DNA of 64,000 nucleotides from Caldilineaceae bacterium (GCA_019637685.1 JAHBVF010000012.1:86029-150028), one strand, 5' to 3'; shown: positions 35,901 to 45,667, counted from the stretch's first letter. Program-made: numbers and translations. Notes: generated from the sequence alone by a model not told the origin.

Positions 35901-36127
35901 GTGGGCTTTCTCCGTTGTTCGTTGTCGGTCGTCGAACGGCTGTGGGCAGCATCCAGACTATCGGTGTAGAAGACCAAAAATTCCACCAGCGCGGGCAGAC
36001 CGCGGAATTCGTGGCGGGTGCGGCCGTCGGTGCTCTCCAGACTGAAAAACCAGAGCGGCTGGCCGCTGTTGTCCGCCCGGCGCAGACGCAGCAAATAGGC
36101 ACGGGTAGAATCAAAAGAGCGGTTCAC
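35897..36127 (-). CDS. Small 76-aa protein coupled to the giant secreted protein
   Basis: The frame ends in TGA overlapping the ATG of the 1783-aa gene (ATGA, 35897-35900), a classic coupling arrangement. From GTG at 36127 it encodes TRAYLLRLRRADNSGQPLWF, FSLESTDGRTRHEFRGLPAL and VEFLVFYTDSLD. This RxYLLRLWR ... WRFSLE ... F.dL.aLvaFL pattern is one I recall from short cytosolic Chloroflexota proteins of unknown role. There is no signal peptide. The start lacks a clear RBS, and the frame is open to 36241 over non-homologous sequence. It is divergent from the BTAD regulator, which could control the pair. Confidence 0.65.
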   Translation of the reverse strand: MNRSFDSTRAYLLRLRRADNSGQPLWFFSLESTDGRTRHEFRGLPALVEFLVFYTDSLDAAHSRSTTDNEQRRKPT

Positions 36128-36261
36128 GGTTTGGGTCCAGTCCGGTTTGGTTGGGTGGCTCCACTCTACCCGGCTTGCGTGACTGGAACGTGACTGGGGA
36201 TGGCAGACGGCAGACGACCGACCGCGGACCGCAACCCGCAACTTGCAATTCGCCCCTTCAA

Positions 36262-36290
36262 TTGGTTGGATGGCCTCTCTCCGCTATAAT
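36262..36290 (+). promoter_or_regulatory. Promoter of BTAD-STAND regulator
   Basis: TTGGTT (36262-36267) and a perfect TATAAT (36285-36290) are 17 bp apart, 34 bp upstream of the ATG at 36325. This gives a short 5' UTR of about 27 nt. Confidence 0.65.
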
Positions 36291-36324
36291 AGCCCCACTG
36301 TTTTTGTGTCGCGGAGTCTACCCG

Positions 36325-39300
36325 ATGTCTTCAATCCAACTGAACCTCCTCGGCCCCGCGCAGATTAGCCGCGACGGCGTGGCGGTTCCACCCATCACTT
36401 CACCCAAAATTGTGGCCCTGCTCGGCTATCTGGTCGTGGAGCACCAGCAGAGCCACAGCCGGGAGGTGCTGGCCGAACTCCTCTGGCCGGGGCAGATGAC
36501 AGGTCGCCAAAACCTGCGCCAATCCTTCAGCCGTCTGCAGAAAGTTCTGGACCAGCCCGCGGCCGCGCCCCCTCTTTTCCACAGCACGCGCCAGGAGATC
36601 GCCTTCAATTCCGCGGCAGGAGCGCAGGTGGATGTCATGGATTTTACGCAGGCGTTGGCCTGGGCGCGCAGTCACGGGCACAATTCTTTGGATCAGTGCC
36701 CGACCTGTGCCCAGCTCTTGCAGAGCGCCGTTCAACGCTACCGGGGCGCTCTGCTGGACGGCCTCTCCGCCGATAGCGCGGATTTCGACGAATGGCTGTT
36801 GGCCCGGCGTGCCTGGCTGGAGCAGGAAGCCCTCTGGGCACTCAATGGCCTTGCTCAATACGCCCTGGCCCAGACAGACTCCGGGCAGGCTCTGGCCTTT
36901 GCCCGCCGCCAGATCGCCATTGATCCCCTGGCCGAAGCAGCCCACCAGCAGATCATTCAGGCTCTGCTGCTGGACGGGCGGCGGGGCGAAGCCCAGAGCC
37001 ACTACGACGAATTGGCCGAATTGCTGGCCGCAGAGCTGAATGTGCGGCCAGCCACGGCGACTACCGCTCTGTTGATGGCGGAGCGGTCTCTATCCACTCC
37101 ATCCCGCCCGGCACAAACCAACCGTTCGCACGGGCGGCGGCGGACACACAGGCTGCCCCAGCAATTCACCCCATTCATTGGACGGCAGGAGATGCTGGCC
37201 CTGCTCTCAGACCGTCTGGCCGAGGATGCCTGTCGTCTGCTCACACTGGTGGGGCCGGGCGGTGTGGGCAAAACCCGGCTGGCGATTGAAGCGGCGCGCC
37301 GGGCAATGGAGGGGGAAGGCGAAGTCTGTTTTATCGATCTGACAGCCCTGGACGGGGCTGCTGAACTCCCCACTGCCCTGGCCGCCGCGCTGGAACTGGT
37401 GTTGCCCCCCCACGCCCAGACCGGGAGCGAGCGGCAGGAAGCCCTTCTCCACCTTCTGGCCGAGCGGGAACTCCTCCTCGTTCTGGACAATTACGAACAT
37501 CTGCTGCCCAACACAGCGATGATTACCGGGCTTTTGCAGGGCACGAAACATCTGCGCCTGCTGGTCACCTCCCGCCTGCCTTTGCATCTGCGCGCCGAAT
37601 GGCTGGTCGATGTGGACGGGCTGCCTGTGCCGTCGGCGGACGCGCCTGCCGAGGAGATCAGTGGCGAAAAGTACGCGGGGCTGGCCCTCTTTGCCCAGAC
37701 CGCGGCCCGAGTGCGCCACGACTTCGCGCCCTCGCCCCAGGGGTGGGAATTGGTGGCCCACATCTGCCGCCTGCTTCAGGGCGCACCCCTGGCCCTGGAA
37801 CTGGCCGCGGCCCGGCTGCGGGAGTTGCCGTTGGAAGCCCTGGCCGGAGCTATCGAGCAGGACCTGGACTTTCTCAGCACAGCAATGGCCGATGTGCCAG
37901 AGCGCCATCGCAGCCTGCGTGCGGTCATCGATCATTCCTGGCAACTGCTGCCGGCCACATTGCAGGCCGTCTTTGCCCGGCTGTCGGTCTTCCGGGGCGG
38001 CTTCTCTCCAGAGGCGGCCCAGCACATTGCCGATGCGTCGCCTGCTGATTTGGAGCAACTGGCCCTTCACTCTCTCCTGCGCCGGGTGGACGCCGACCGA
38101 TTTGCCCTGCACGAGTCTCTGCGCCAATACACGGCTGAAAAATTGGCCGCGGTGTCGGCTGTCCAGGGCGAGATTCAGCGCCGCCACGCAGCCTATTACC
38201 TCGCGCTGCTGGCAGATCAGGAGAAGCGACTTTTTGGCCTGGACGTGCCCGGCAGCCTGAAAGCCCTGCGTCTGGACTACAGTAATGTGCGCACGGCCTG
38301 GGCCTGGGCCACCCGTCACGAGCAGATTCGGCTGATTGAGCGCAGCCTCAACGCGGCCTATAGCTTCTACAACGCGGCCGGGCTGGTGCAGGAGGGCCGG
38401 GAAGCCATCGAGCAGGCCCTGGCTGCTCTGCCCGACGAGCCGACGCAGCCGCTGTTGAAGGCACGGCTGTTGGCAAAATTGGCCCGTTTCTGCAATGTGC
38501 AGGGCCAATACGAACAGGCCATCAGCGCTGCCCAGACTGCCAGCCAGGGCTTGCCCTCCGCCGACCACACCGGGCATCCCCAAGCCGAGGCCGTCGCGGC
38601 CGAAGCGTGGCTACAGTGGGGGCGGGCCGCACTTCATCAGGGCAAATACGGGGAAGCCGAAGGGCCGTTGGAGGAGGCATTGGGTATGGCCCGAAGTGCA
38701 GGCGATGCCCGCTTGGAGGCAGAAGTCCATCTTAATCTGGGCACGATTCACAATATGCAAAATGCCTTTGCTCTGGCCAACGCTCACGACAGGGAAGCTC
38801 TGCGTCTGGCCCAGGCCAGCGGCGACCGCCATTCGGAAGGGATTGCACTCAATAATATGGGTTCGGTGGCTGATTTTCAGGGCGATTACAGCAATGCCGC
38901 GGCCTACTTTTCCCAGGCCAGGGCCGTATTCGACGCCATTGGCTACCGGCGGGGCAGTGCCGCTGCTCTGAGCAATCTGGGCGCGGCCAGTGCCTGGCTT
39001 GGCGAATTGGAGCAGGCTGTGGACTGTCATACGGAGGGCGTACAGGTCTCCCGTGAACTGGGCGACATTGACGGCGAAGCCTGGGCGCTGATGGCACTGG
39101 GCGCGGTTTTGACCCATTTGGGCCGCCTGGAAGAAGCCCGCATCCACTTGCAGAACGCGCTGGAGTTGAATCGACAGGACGGAACCAGCGCGGTCGAGGC
39201 GTGGAGTCTGGTCCATCTGGCGCAGGTCGAATTCGCGGCCGGGCTTCTGGACGAAGCTGAGGAGTTGGCTGGGCGGGGGTATCCCCTGGCTTTGGAACTG

Positions 39301-39726
39301 GGCGATGAGTTGACAGCCGCCACGGCCCAGATTGTGCAGGGGGATGTGGCGCTTCGTCGGGGGGATTTTGTTTTGGCAGAGCGGCTGTATGCCGGAGCCT
39401 TGGCCGTCAACCAGCGGCTGGAACACAGAGCCGGGGAGATGCGGGTATTGGCTTGTCAGGCCCGGTTGGCCCTGGCGCAGAATGATCCGCACCAGGCCCG
39501 GTCATTGGCGGAGGACGCTCTGGCCTTGGACGGTCCCGCCAAACTGCTGCTCGATCGCGCCCCGCTGCTGGCCGTCTGTGGGCGGGCGCTGGCCCAATTG
39601 GGCGAGACCGCACAGGCCCTGGAAGTTTTGCAGGAGGCGCTGTCCCTGCACCGCAAGATGGGGCAATGGCATTTGGCCGCGGCTCTGGAGGAGGCGCTGG
39701 CCGGGCTATCGGGCGATGTCCTGTGA
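36325..39726 (+). CDS. BTAD-NB-ARC-TPR transcriptional regulator (SARP/AfsR-like)
   Basis: This roughly 1133-aa protein resembles AfsR-type regulators. An N-terminal winged-helix-like part (IQLNLLGPAQISRDG ... SREVLAELLWPG, about 1-95) is followed by a BTAD helical domain (about 100-245, WLEQEALWALNGLAQYALAQ and EAQSHYDELAELLAAELNVR). The NB-ARC has FIGRQEMLALL near 285, Walker A GPGGVGKT at about 310-317, Walker B LLLVLDNYEHLL near 383, and GAPLALELAAARL near 487. TPRs run from about 700 to the end, with YSNAAAYFSQARAVFDAIGY among the clear units. ATP-controlled DNA binding at neighbouring promoters is the family role. Start at 36325 is set by the promoter at 36262. It is divergent from the giant secreted protein operon. 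Confidence 0.92.
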   Translation: MSSIQLNLLGPAQISRDGVAVPPITSPKIVALLGYLVVEHQQSHSREVLAELLWPGQMTGRQNLRQSFSRLQKVLDQPAAAPPLFHSTRQEIAFNSAAGAQVDVMDFTQALAWARSHGHNSLDQCPTCAQLLQSAVQRYRGALLDGLSADSADFDEWLLARRAWLEQEALWALNGLAQYALAQTDSGQALAFARRQIAIDPLAEAAHQQIIQALLLDGRRGEAQSHYDELAELLAAELNVRPATATTALLMAERSLSTPSRPAQTNRSHGRRRTHRLPQQFTPFIGRQEMLALLSDRLAEDACRLLTLVGPGGVGKTRLAIEAARRAMEGEGEVCFIDLTALDGAAELPTALAAALELVLPPHAQTGSERQEALLHLLAERELLLVLDNYEHLLPNTAMITGLLQGTKHLRLLVTSRLPLHLRAEWLVDVDGLPVPSADAPAEEISGEKYAGLALFAQTAARVRHDFAPSPQGWELVAHICRLLQGAPLALELAAARLRELPLEALAGAIEQDLDFLSTAMADVPERHRSLRAVIDHSWQLLPATLQAVFARLSVFRGGFSPEAAQHIADASPADLEQLALHSLLRRVDADRFALHESLRQYTAEKLAAVSAVQGEIQRRHAAYYLALLADQEKRLFGLDVPGSLKALRLDYSNVRTAWAWATRHEQIRLIERSLNAAYSFYNAAGLVQEGREAIEQALAALPDEPTQPLLKARLLAKLARFCNVQGQYEQAISAAQTASQGLPSADHTGHPQAEAVAAEAWLQWGRAALHQGKYGEAEGPLEEALGMARSAGDARLEAEVHLNLGTIHNMQNAFALANAHDREALRLAQASGDRHSEGIALNNMGSVADFQGDYSNAAAYFSQARAVFDAIGYRRGSAAALSNLGAASAWLGELEQAVDCHTEGVQVSRELGDIDGEAWALMALGAVLTHLGRLEEARIHLQNALELNRQDGTSAVEAWSLVHLAQVEFAAGLLDEAEELAGRGYPLALELGDELTAATAQIVQGDVALRRGDFVLAERLYAGALAVNQRLEHRAGEMRVLACQARLALAQNDPHQARSLAEDALALDGPAKLLLDRAPLLAVCGRALAQLGETAQALEVLQEALSLHRKMGQWHLAAALEEALAGLSGDVL

Positions 39727-39741
39727 GCGGGGCTGCACAGC

Positions 39742-39790
39742 GGAAACGTGAAATGTGTGAGTAGGCGACACCCACACATTTCACGTTTCC
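39742..39790. terminator. Perfect 18-bp bidirectional terminator
   Basis: GGAAACGTGAAATGTGTG (39742-39759) and its perfect inverse (39773-39790) enclose a 13-nt loop, between the convergent regulator and VWA genes. CCTTTCGCTTTTTACG follows on the + strand. Confidence 0.8.
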
Positions 39791-39808
39791 CCTTTCGCTT
39801 TTTACGTA

Positions 39809-41134
39809 CTACTGCTGGCGGCTGCCCTGGGGCAGTTTCGCCAACTCCTCTCGCACCAGGCGCACCACCAGCCGGTCCAGGGTGTCCACGGAATAGTTGT
39901 CCACGTCGTGGGTGGTCTCAGTGCCGGGGCCGCTGGCCGGATCGCCGCCCTCTTCGTAGGTCAGAAAGACGAACTTGCCGCCGGTAAACTGGGCCATCTG
40001 CCGAAAGATGTACTCGCCCTGCTCGTCCAGGCCGCTGGCCCCCACAGGGAAAATCTTCACACCCATCCTCACCGCGTCCATCATATCCGTGTCATAGGCG
40101 AAACCCTCCTGATAGTCCAGATGGGGGGGCGCGTCGGCCACCAGAATCACCAGCCGCACCGCGTCCTCGCCGGTCCACTCCGAGTTGTGCAGGGCCGTGT
40201 GCAGGGCTTCGTTCAACGCTTCGGGATAGTCGCCGCCGCCGTCGGCCCGCAGCCGGGAAAGCTGCTTCTGGAAGAGGTTGAGATGGCTGGTGAATTCGTC
40301 CGCCTTCACCACATATTGATCGCCCCGATCCCGATAGGAGACGAGATTGTAGCGCACACTGGGCCGTTCGGGCAGGCTGTCGATCTGGCGGGCGATTTCG
40401 CCGATGGAATTGGTCAGCTTGTCGATTTCGTCGGACATGGAACCGGTGGCATCCACCAGAAAGAGCAGGTCCAGTTGGGTTTGGCCCGCCGCGGGCGGGT
40501 CGATGAGGGTAATCGTCCAGCGGCTTTCCTGGCGGGAAAATTGCTGGCGCTGGGCCACATAGCCTTTGCTCGCCGTGACGAAATAGGTATGCACCTGCTG
40601 CCCGTAGTCCATTGCTCTGGGGTGGAAAAAGAGACGCCCGCCTGCATCCGTGCGTCCTGTGAAGATGACTTGCTGCTGGTCGCCGTAGATTTCCACAGTG
40701 GCGTCGTGGACAGGTTCGTTGCTCTCGTCCCACACCTGAATTGTGATGCGCTCGCTGATGTCCCGCTCGTTTACCCACAGATAGTTGTGGCGCGCCCGGT
40801 AGTCCAGATAGTCGTTCCACTGCTCGTTGTCGTCCACCACACCCGCGGTCACCGGCTCGTTGCGTGGCTGCCGGTTGTCGTAGGGCACGGGCGTGGGGCC
40901 GCGGTGGGAAGAGGGCGCAGCCGGTGCAGAGGAGGCCGGTCCGCTGGCGGGGCGGGCACTCTCTGCGGCAGGGGCCGCGGCCGCGGGTGCTTCCGCCGCG
41001 GCTGATTCACTGTTGCCCGACGCTGCCGCGGGGACAGATGCAGGGGCGGCCATCGGCGCGGCGCAGCCGCTGAAAAGAATCGCAACAATCAAAAGTAGCA
41101 CATACACACGAAGAGATGTCTGCTGGCGCTGCAT
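39809..41134 (-). CDS. VWA-domain lipoprotein
   Basis: This 441-aa protein starts at the ATG preceded by a perfect AGGAGG. The lipobox FSGC puts the lipidated Cys near residue 24. A long Ala/Pro/Ser-rich tether (about 25-90) and a beta-sandwich (about 105-215, including IQVWDESNEPVHDATVEIYG, carboxypeptidase-regulatory-like) precede a von Willebrand A domain (about 218-430). The MIDAS motif DATGSMS near 225 and the later strands LVILVADAPPHLD and VRMGVKIFPVGASGLDEQGE suit metal-dependent ligand binding. It is probably a surface adhesion or sensing protein. The longer open frame to 41263 would bury the signal peptide. Confidence 0.88.
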   Translation of the reverse strand: MQRQQTSLRVYVLLLIVAILFSGCAAPMAAPASVPAAASGNSESAAAEAPAAAAPAAESARPASGPASSAPAAPSSHRGPTPVPYDNRQPRNEPVTAGVVDDNEQWNDYLDYRARHNYLWVNERDISERITIQVWDESNEPVHDATVEIYGDQQQVIFTGRTDAGGRLFFHPRAMDYGQQVHTYFVTASKGYVAQRQQFSRQESRWTITLIDPPAAGQTQLDLLFLVDATGSMSDEIDKLTNSIGEIARQIDSLPERPSVRYNLVSYRDRGDQYVVKADEFTSHLNLFQKQLSRLRADGGGDYPEALNEALHTALHNSEWTGEDAVRLVILVADAPPHLDYQEGFAYDTDMMDAVRMGVKIFPVGASGLDEQGEYIFRQMAQFTGGKFVFLTYEEGGDPASGPGTETTHDVDNYSVDTLDRLVVRLVREELAKLPQGSRQQ

Positions 41135-41342
41135 GGGAATCCTCCTGGGGTTATGCGGCGGTTGCCGCTGTGAAACGATGTCCACAGCATCCCAGATTTC
41201 CTGTGCATTGCCAGGGCCAGATGTGTTACACGGGTGTTGCATTGCGTGTAACAGGGGATTCATTGGGCTAAAATTCGGTCAGAGGGGTGAAATCTTTCAG
41301 TCGGCTGCGTGCTGTGTGGGAGAGGTCGGGTGATCTCACGTT

Positions 41343-42593
41343 TCACGTTTCACGTTTCGCTTTTCCTTTCCACAGCACCGGCCAGACCAGCGCCACCACA
41401 AGCGTCAACAGCGCGGATAGCCCCGCCTGTATCCCGACGGTTGCCGGCGCGCCTATGCGTTCGGCCAGCAGACCGGTCTGCAATTCGCCGGGCAGCCCCG
41501 CGCCCTGGGTCAGAACAACCGTACTCAGCGCCCGCCCGCGCATTTCGTCGCTGGCGGTGGTCAGCAGAATCGTGGAGCGCAGGGTGTGGAATCCCGCCTG
41601 TCCCAGCCCGGCCACAAAGAGCATGGCCCAGGAAAGGGCAAAGGAGGGCGACACTGCAAAGACGACCAGTGCCACACACTCCACCACCGCGCCGACGGTA
41701 AAGAGCAGGCCGATGCTGGCGAAGGGGCGCAGGCGCAGGACGACGTACAGTCCCACAAATGTGCCGATGCTGTAGCCGCTGTTGAGCAGCCCCAGCCCCA
41801 GCGGCCCCCGCTCCAGCACGTCCCGAGCAAAGACGGGCAGCAGACTCAGGGACGGAAAGATGAGGATATTGAGGATCGTGGAAATCAGTGTCACTGCCAG
41901 GAGCGTCGGGTTGCCTCCTACGTAGCGCATCCCTTCCCCCAAACTGGCCCACAGAGACTGGCCGCCCACTGTCACTGTGCGCGTCACTTCCTGCCGGGAG
42001 AAGAGCCAGAGGATCGTCAGATTCACGCTGGTCAGTCCCAGCATCACCCCAATGCCGGGGCCAGGGCCGTAGCTTTGCAGCAGCCAGCCCGCGGCATAGG
42101 CACCGACACTGCCCACCAGCCCCTGGGTGAAACTCTCCACCAGCATTGCGTCTGCGGTCTGCGCTCGCCCCACCAAATCCGGGGCCAGGGCCGTGCGCGC
42201 CGGCATATCCACTGTCCACGCCGCGCCGATGGCAAAGGCCGCGACCGTCACCTGCCAGGCCGCCAGCCGATCCCCGGCCAGGAGGAGGAGCAACCCGACG
42301 CAGGTGAGAAAGACGCAACCCTGGGTCACCAGCAGTGTCGTGCGTCGTCCCAGCCGATCGCCGATGGGACCGGCAAAACTGCCCAGGAGCAGTTGCGCGG
42401 CCCGCCGCCAGAAGGTGAGCATGGCCACGGCCAGGGCCGAATCGGTCATATCCAGCACCAGCACCCCGGCCACGACCGTCCACATAGAAAGGGTCTGCCA
42501 CCAGAGCGCGCTGCTCCACAGCAGGCGGCGGTAGGCGGGCGAGGTGAGGGGCGCGAGGACCGCGGGCAGGCGGGGGGCAGGGGATTGGGTCAT
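41343..42593 (-). CDS. MFS transporter (DHA3/enterobactin-exporter-like)
   Basis: This 416-aa integral membrane protein has about 12 hydrophobic segments. The first half carries the loop-2 motif GPIGDRLGRRTTLL near 75-90, typical of MFS drug/H+ antiporters, and DMPARTALAPDLV near 130-142, as seen in DHA3-type exporters. No substrate-specific motif is visible. The C-terminal tail is short and basic (WPVLWKGKAKRET). It is 208 bp upstream of the VWA lipoprotein on the same strand and divergent from a second MFS gene at 42862 across 268 bp. The start ATG has no clear RBS. Confidence 0.88.
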   Translation of the reverse strand: MTQSPAPRLPAVLAPLTSPAYRRLLWSSALWWQTLSMWTVVAGVLVLDMTDSALAVAMLTFWRRAAQLLLGSFAGPIGDRLGRRTTLLVTQGCVFLTCVGLLLLLAGDRLAAWQVTVAAFAIGAAWTVDMPARTALAPDLVGRAQTADAMLVESFTQGLVGSVGAYAAGWLLQSYGPGPGIGVMLGLTSVNLTILWLFSRQEVTRTVTVGGQSLWASLGEGMRYVGGNPTLLAVTLISTILNILIFPSLSLLPVFARDVLERGPLGLGLLNSGYSIGTFVGLYVVLRLRPFASIGLLFTVGAVVECVALVVFAVSPSFALSWAMLFVAGLGQAGFHTLRSTILLTTASDEMRGRALSTVVLTQGAGLPGELQTGLLAERIGAPATVGIQAGLSALLTLVVALVWPVLWKGKAKRET

Positions 42594-42861
42594 TGGATGA
42601 TTTGGATATTTGAGAAGTGGGGTATCGTGCTTGGGTGTGGATGCGTGATGGGTCGGTCACTGTCGCCATCATACAGCTTTCTGACGCGGGAGGCAAGCCG
42701 CGAGAATTGGGGCTGGCTGGCTGGGATCAAAGCAGAGGCCGCGGACGTGCCCGGTGCAAGGCTGCATCGTCCGCTGTGCCCCGCGGAGACCACTCTCTCC
42801 GCGTACCATTCTGTCTTCCTCTTTGCCGATCCGTCGCGTCCGGGTCTACAATGGGAGTGGT

Positions 42862-44166
42862 ATGGAATCCGCCTGCCCCACCCGCGAGAACCCTATGGCC
42901 GTCACTGTTGTTAGTCGTGCCGTGCAACGGCGCACTGTTGCTACACTTTTTACCACCCAGAGCCTCTTCAGCGCGGCTACAATTGCCGCCTTCACCCTCA
43001 CGTCCATTGTGGCCGCCGACCTGAGCGGCCAGGACGGTTTGGCCGGTGTGCCTGCCACTGTGCTGATGCTGGGCCGGGCTGCGGCAGCCTATCCCATCGG
43101 CGCGTTGATGGATCGGGCGGGACGCCGGGCTGGCTTTACTCTGGGCTTTGCCGCCGCGATCGCCGGTCTCTTTCTCAGCGCGCTGGCCATTGACTGGGGT
43201 TCCTTTCTCTTCTTTTGCGCGGGCGCTGCGCTGATCGGTGTGGGGCGCTCGGCCAGCGAGCAGAGTCGCTTTGCCGCGGCCGAGGTGTATCCCCAGGGGC
43301 AACGGGCCAGGATTATGGGTATCCTCGTCTTTGCGGGGACGATTGGCTCGGTGGGCGGACCGTTGCTGGTGGCCCCGGCCACCCACCTGGCCGAGAATTT
43401 TTCCATGACAGCGGATGCTGGCCCCTATCTGCTGGGCGCGGGCCTGATGGCTGTGGCGATGGTTGTCGTCTTTCTGCTCCTGCGCCCGGACCCGAAAACA
43501 ATTGGCGCGCTGCTCGAAAGCCAGGAAGAGGCCGCACGCCCAGTTGGAACGGTCCGCAGCACCCGGACCCTGCGCCAGATTTTGGGGCAGGAAACAGTGC
43601 TGGTCGCGCTGGCCGCTATGATTATCGGCCAACTGGTGATGACACTGCTGATGGTCATTACGCCCCTGCACATGCGCCACAATGACCACACCACCGCGGC
43701 CATTTCCGGCGTGATTATGGCCCACACGCTGGGAATGTTCGGTCTTTCTGCTGTCACTGGCTGGCTCATTGACAAATTGGGCCGGGCACCGATGATTATG
43801 CTGGGCGCGCTGGTGTTGGTAGTATCTGCGCTGCTGGCGCCTCTTTCCACGGGTGTCCCCGTGCTGGCCATGTCCCTCTTCCTCCTCGGCCTGGGCTGGA
43901 ACTTCTGTTTCATTGCCGGTTCGTCGCTGCTTTCAGATGCGCTGGAAAGCCATGAACGGGGGCGGGTGCAGGGGGCCAGCGAGGCGATGGTGGCCCTGGC
44001 TTCCGGCGCGGGCAGCCTGGGCACGGGCGGTGTCTTTGCTGTGGGCGGGATAGGCGCTGTGGCCGCGGTGGGGCTGGCTTTTTCTCTGGCCCTCATTGCC
44101 TGGGCCTTTTGGATGCGACGGCGCGAACAGCGCCAGTCAGTAGCCGCTCAGGAATCCGCGGATTAG
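42862..44166 (+). CDS. MFS transporter
   Basis: This roughly 434-aa membrane protein has 12 predicted helices. A first-loop motif GALMDRAGRRAGFTLGFAAA near 60-80 and its second-half repeat TGWLIDKLGRAPMIMLGALV near 300-320 are classic MFS signatures. MRHNDHTTAAISGVIMAHTLGM follows helix 7. It is unlike the neighbouring MFS protein in detail and so not a recent duplicate. Start ATG 42862 has GGGAG nearby; ATG 42895 is also possible. It is divergent from the MFS gene at 41343. The substrate is unknown. Confidence 0.87.
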   Translation: MESACPTRENPMAVTVVSRAVQRRTVATLFTTQSLFSAATIAAFTLTSIVAADLSGQDGLAGVPATVLMLGRAAAAYPIGALMDRAGRRAGFTLGFAAAIAGLFLSALAIDWGSFLFFCAGAALIGVGRSASEQSRFAAAEVYPQGQRARIMGILVFAGTIGSVGGPLLVAPATHLAENFSMTADAGPYLLGAGLMAVAMVVVFLLLRPDPKTIGALLESQEEAARPVGTVRSTRTLRQILGQETVLVALAAMIIGQLVMTLLMVITPLHMRHNDHTTAAISGVIMAHTLGMFGLSAVTGWLIDKLGRAPMIMLGALVLVVSALLAPLSTGVPVLAMSLFLLGLGWNFCFIAGSSLLSDALESHERGRVQGASEAMVALASGAGSLGTGGVFAVGGIGAVAAVGLAFSLALIAWAFWMRRREQRQSVAAQESAD

Positions 44167-44168
44167 TG

Positions 44169-44252
44169 TACATGCCCGGTAGGGCACAATCAGCACTGAA
44201 AATAGGGACGCAGATTCTATCCGCGTTCATCAGTGGCTATTTTAAAGTTCAG
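44169..44252. repeat. Dispersed repeat, family C copy 1
   Basis: A stretch starting TACATGCCCGGTAGGGCACA and ending CATCAGTGGCTATTTT recurs at 45938-46055. The two share the first ~45 bp and the last ~32 bp almost exactly; this copy lacks about 40 bp of the middle. CCGCGTTCATCAGTGGC is also found, in altered context, at 45788-45804. Together with family B at 44263 it fills the 328-bp gap. Confidence 0.75.
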
Positions 44253-44262
44253 ACGAAATGAG

Positions 44263-44400
44263 TCTACTGCAAAAAGGTCAATTTCACCGCGGGGTCGCAG
44301 AGGGCGCGGGGGGCAACGCGGCGAGATACAGGAGAAAACCTCCGCGAACCTCCGCGTTCCCCGCGACTCCGCGGTGAGTTTAGGGGCTTTTTACAGTAGA
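44263..44400. repeat. MITE-like repeat, family B copy 2
   Basis: The termini are TCTACTGCAAAAAG (44263-44276) and CTTTTTACAGTAGA (44387-44400), inverted with one mismatch and matching copy 1 at 22575. Inside, TCACCGCGGGGTCGC and GCGACTCCGCGGTGA form a second long stem with one mismatch. It carries no ORF. Confidence 0.8.
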
Positions 44401-44494
44401 GTCACGAAATACAACCGGCGATATCCCCATTCTCTCACCTTTCGCCCAGCGCCTGCTGTCCCCTTTTTGCTCACTCCACCCAACAGGAGCTTTT

Positions 44495-45667
44495 ATGTCC
44501 CCTCAACCCAAACTCTTCACCCCCGGCCCGGTAGATGTTTTTGACGAAACCCTGGCGGCCCTGGGCCGTCCTGTGCCGTATATGACAGATCCCGAATGGC
44601 TGGCGTTAAAGACCGAGACAATGCAGATGCTCAAGCAGGTCTTTCAGACCAAAAGCGAAATTTCGGTGGCCACGTCGCCTGGCTCCGGCGCGATTGAGAC
44701 AGGGGTTGCCAGTCTCTTTCAGGCCGGGGACCGGGTGGTTACCATTCGCAACGGAATGTTTGCCGAGCGGTTGATTCAGATACTAAACGCCTATGGCTGT
44801 GAGGTCATTGCCGTGGAAGGGCCGTGGGGTCAGGCTATTGATTTGGACAAAGTGGCTGACACCATCCGCCTGCATCCCGACATCGACGGCATCGCGGTGG
44901 TGGGCAACGAGACCGGAACGGGTGTGCGCAATCCCATCCGGGAACTGGCCCAGATGGCCCACGAACGGGACGTACCCATCTTTGCCGATCTGGTCTCTGG
45001 GATGGGCGGCTATGACATTCCAGTGGATGAATGGGGATTGGATGTGGTGGCGACCTCGTCCAACAAAGCCCTGGAGATGGCTCCCGGCCTGGGCATTATC
45101 TCGGCCAGCTCCCGGGCCTGGGAGATAATCGAGCGCAAGACCGCGACCGCGCATCGGGGCTGGTATTTCAATCTGGTCACCTGGCGGGAAGCGCTGCAAC
45201 GCCCGGCCTTCCCTTTCCCCACGACCCCCGCCACCACAAGTATTGCCGGTCTTCACGCCAGCCTGAAACGTATTTTTGAGGTAGAGACACTGGCCGGGCA
45301 CTGGGCGCGCTATGCCTGGGCGCAGCGGGTGGTGCGCACGGGGCTGGGCGCGATGGGAATGGAAGCGGTTGCGCCGGATGCTGTGGCCTCGCCCACCGTC
45401 TCTACTGTATACAAGCATCCAAAAATGGAAACGATTGAGGAATTGCGGGACTATCTGCGGGATGAGCACGCTATGCTCATCTCCACTTCGGGTGGCCCGC
45501 TGGCGTCCACAGTCGCCCGTATCAGCCACATGGGCAGGGCCGGAACTCTGGCCTATGTCGCTCCTTTTTTGTTGGCTGTGGAGGAGTTTTTGCGCACAAA
45601 GAAGGGCGTTGTTGTGCCGCTGGGGTCCAGCCTGATCGGGCTGGAATCCGAGCCGCGCTGGTACTGA
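44495..45667 (+). CDS. Class V PLP aminotransferase (alanine-glyoxylate / serine-pyruvate / PucG type)
   Basis: This 390-aa cytosolic enzyme belongs to the PLP fold type I class V family. FTPGPVDVFDETLAALGRPV opens it as in alanine-glyoxylate aminotransferases. ATSPGSGAIETGVASL near 58-74 binds the cofactor phosphate, the FADLVSGMGG Asp near 168 binds the pyridine nitrogen, and Lys191 in TSSNKALEMAPGLG is the Schiff-base lysine. The C-terminal LISTSGGPLASTVARISHMG is also typical. It likely transfers an amino group to glyoxylate or from ureidoglycine; the substrate is not fixed. CAGGAG precedes the ATG. It stands alone, with dispersed repeats on both sides. Confidence 0.92.
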   Translation: MSPQPKLFTPGPVDVFDETLAALGRPVPYMTDPEWLALKTETMQMLKQVFQTKSEISVATSPGSGAIETGVASLFQAGDRVVTIRNGMFAERLIQILNAYGCEVIAVEGPWGQAIDLDKVADTIRLHPDIDGIAVVGNETGTGVRNPIRELAQMAHERDVPIFADLVSGMGGYDIPVDEWGLDVVATSSNKALEMAPGLGIISASSRAWEIIERKTATAHRGWYFNLVTWREALQRPAFPFPTTPATTSIAGLHASLKRIFEVETLAGHWARYAWAQRVVRTGLGAMGMEAVAPDAVASPTVSTVYKHPKMETIEELRDYLRDEHAMLISTSGGPLASTVARISHMGRAGTLAYVAPFLLAVEEFLRTKKGVVVPLGSSLIGLESEPRWY

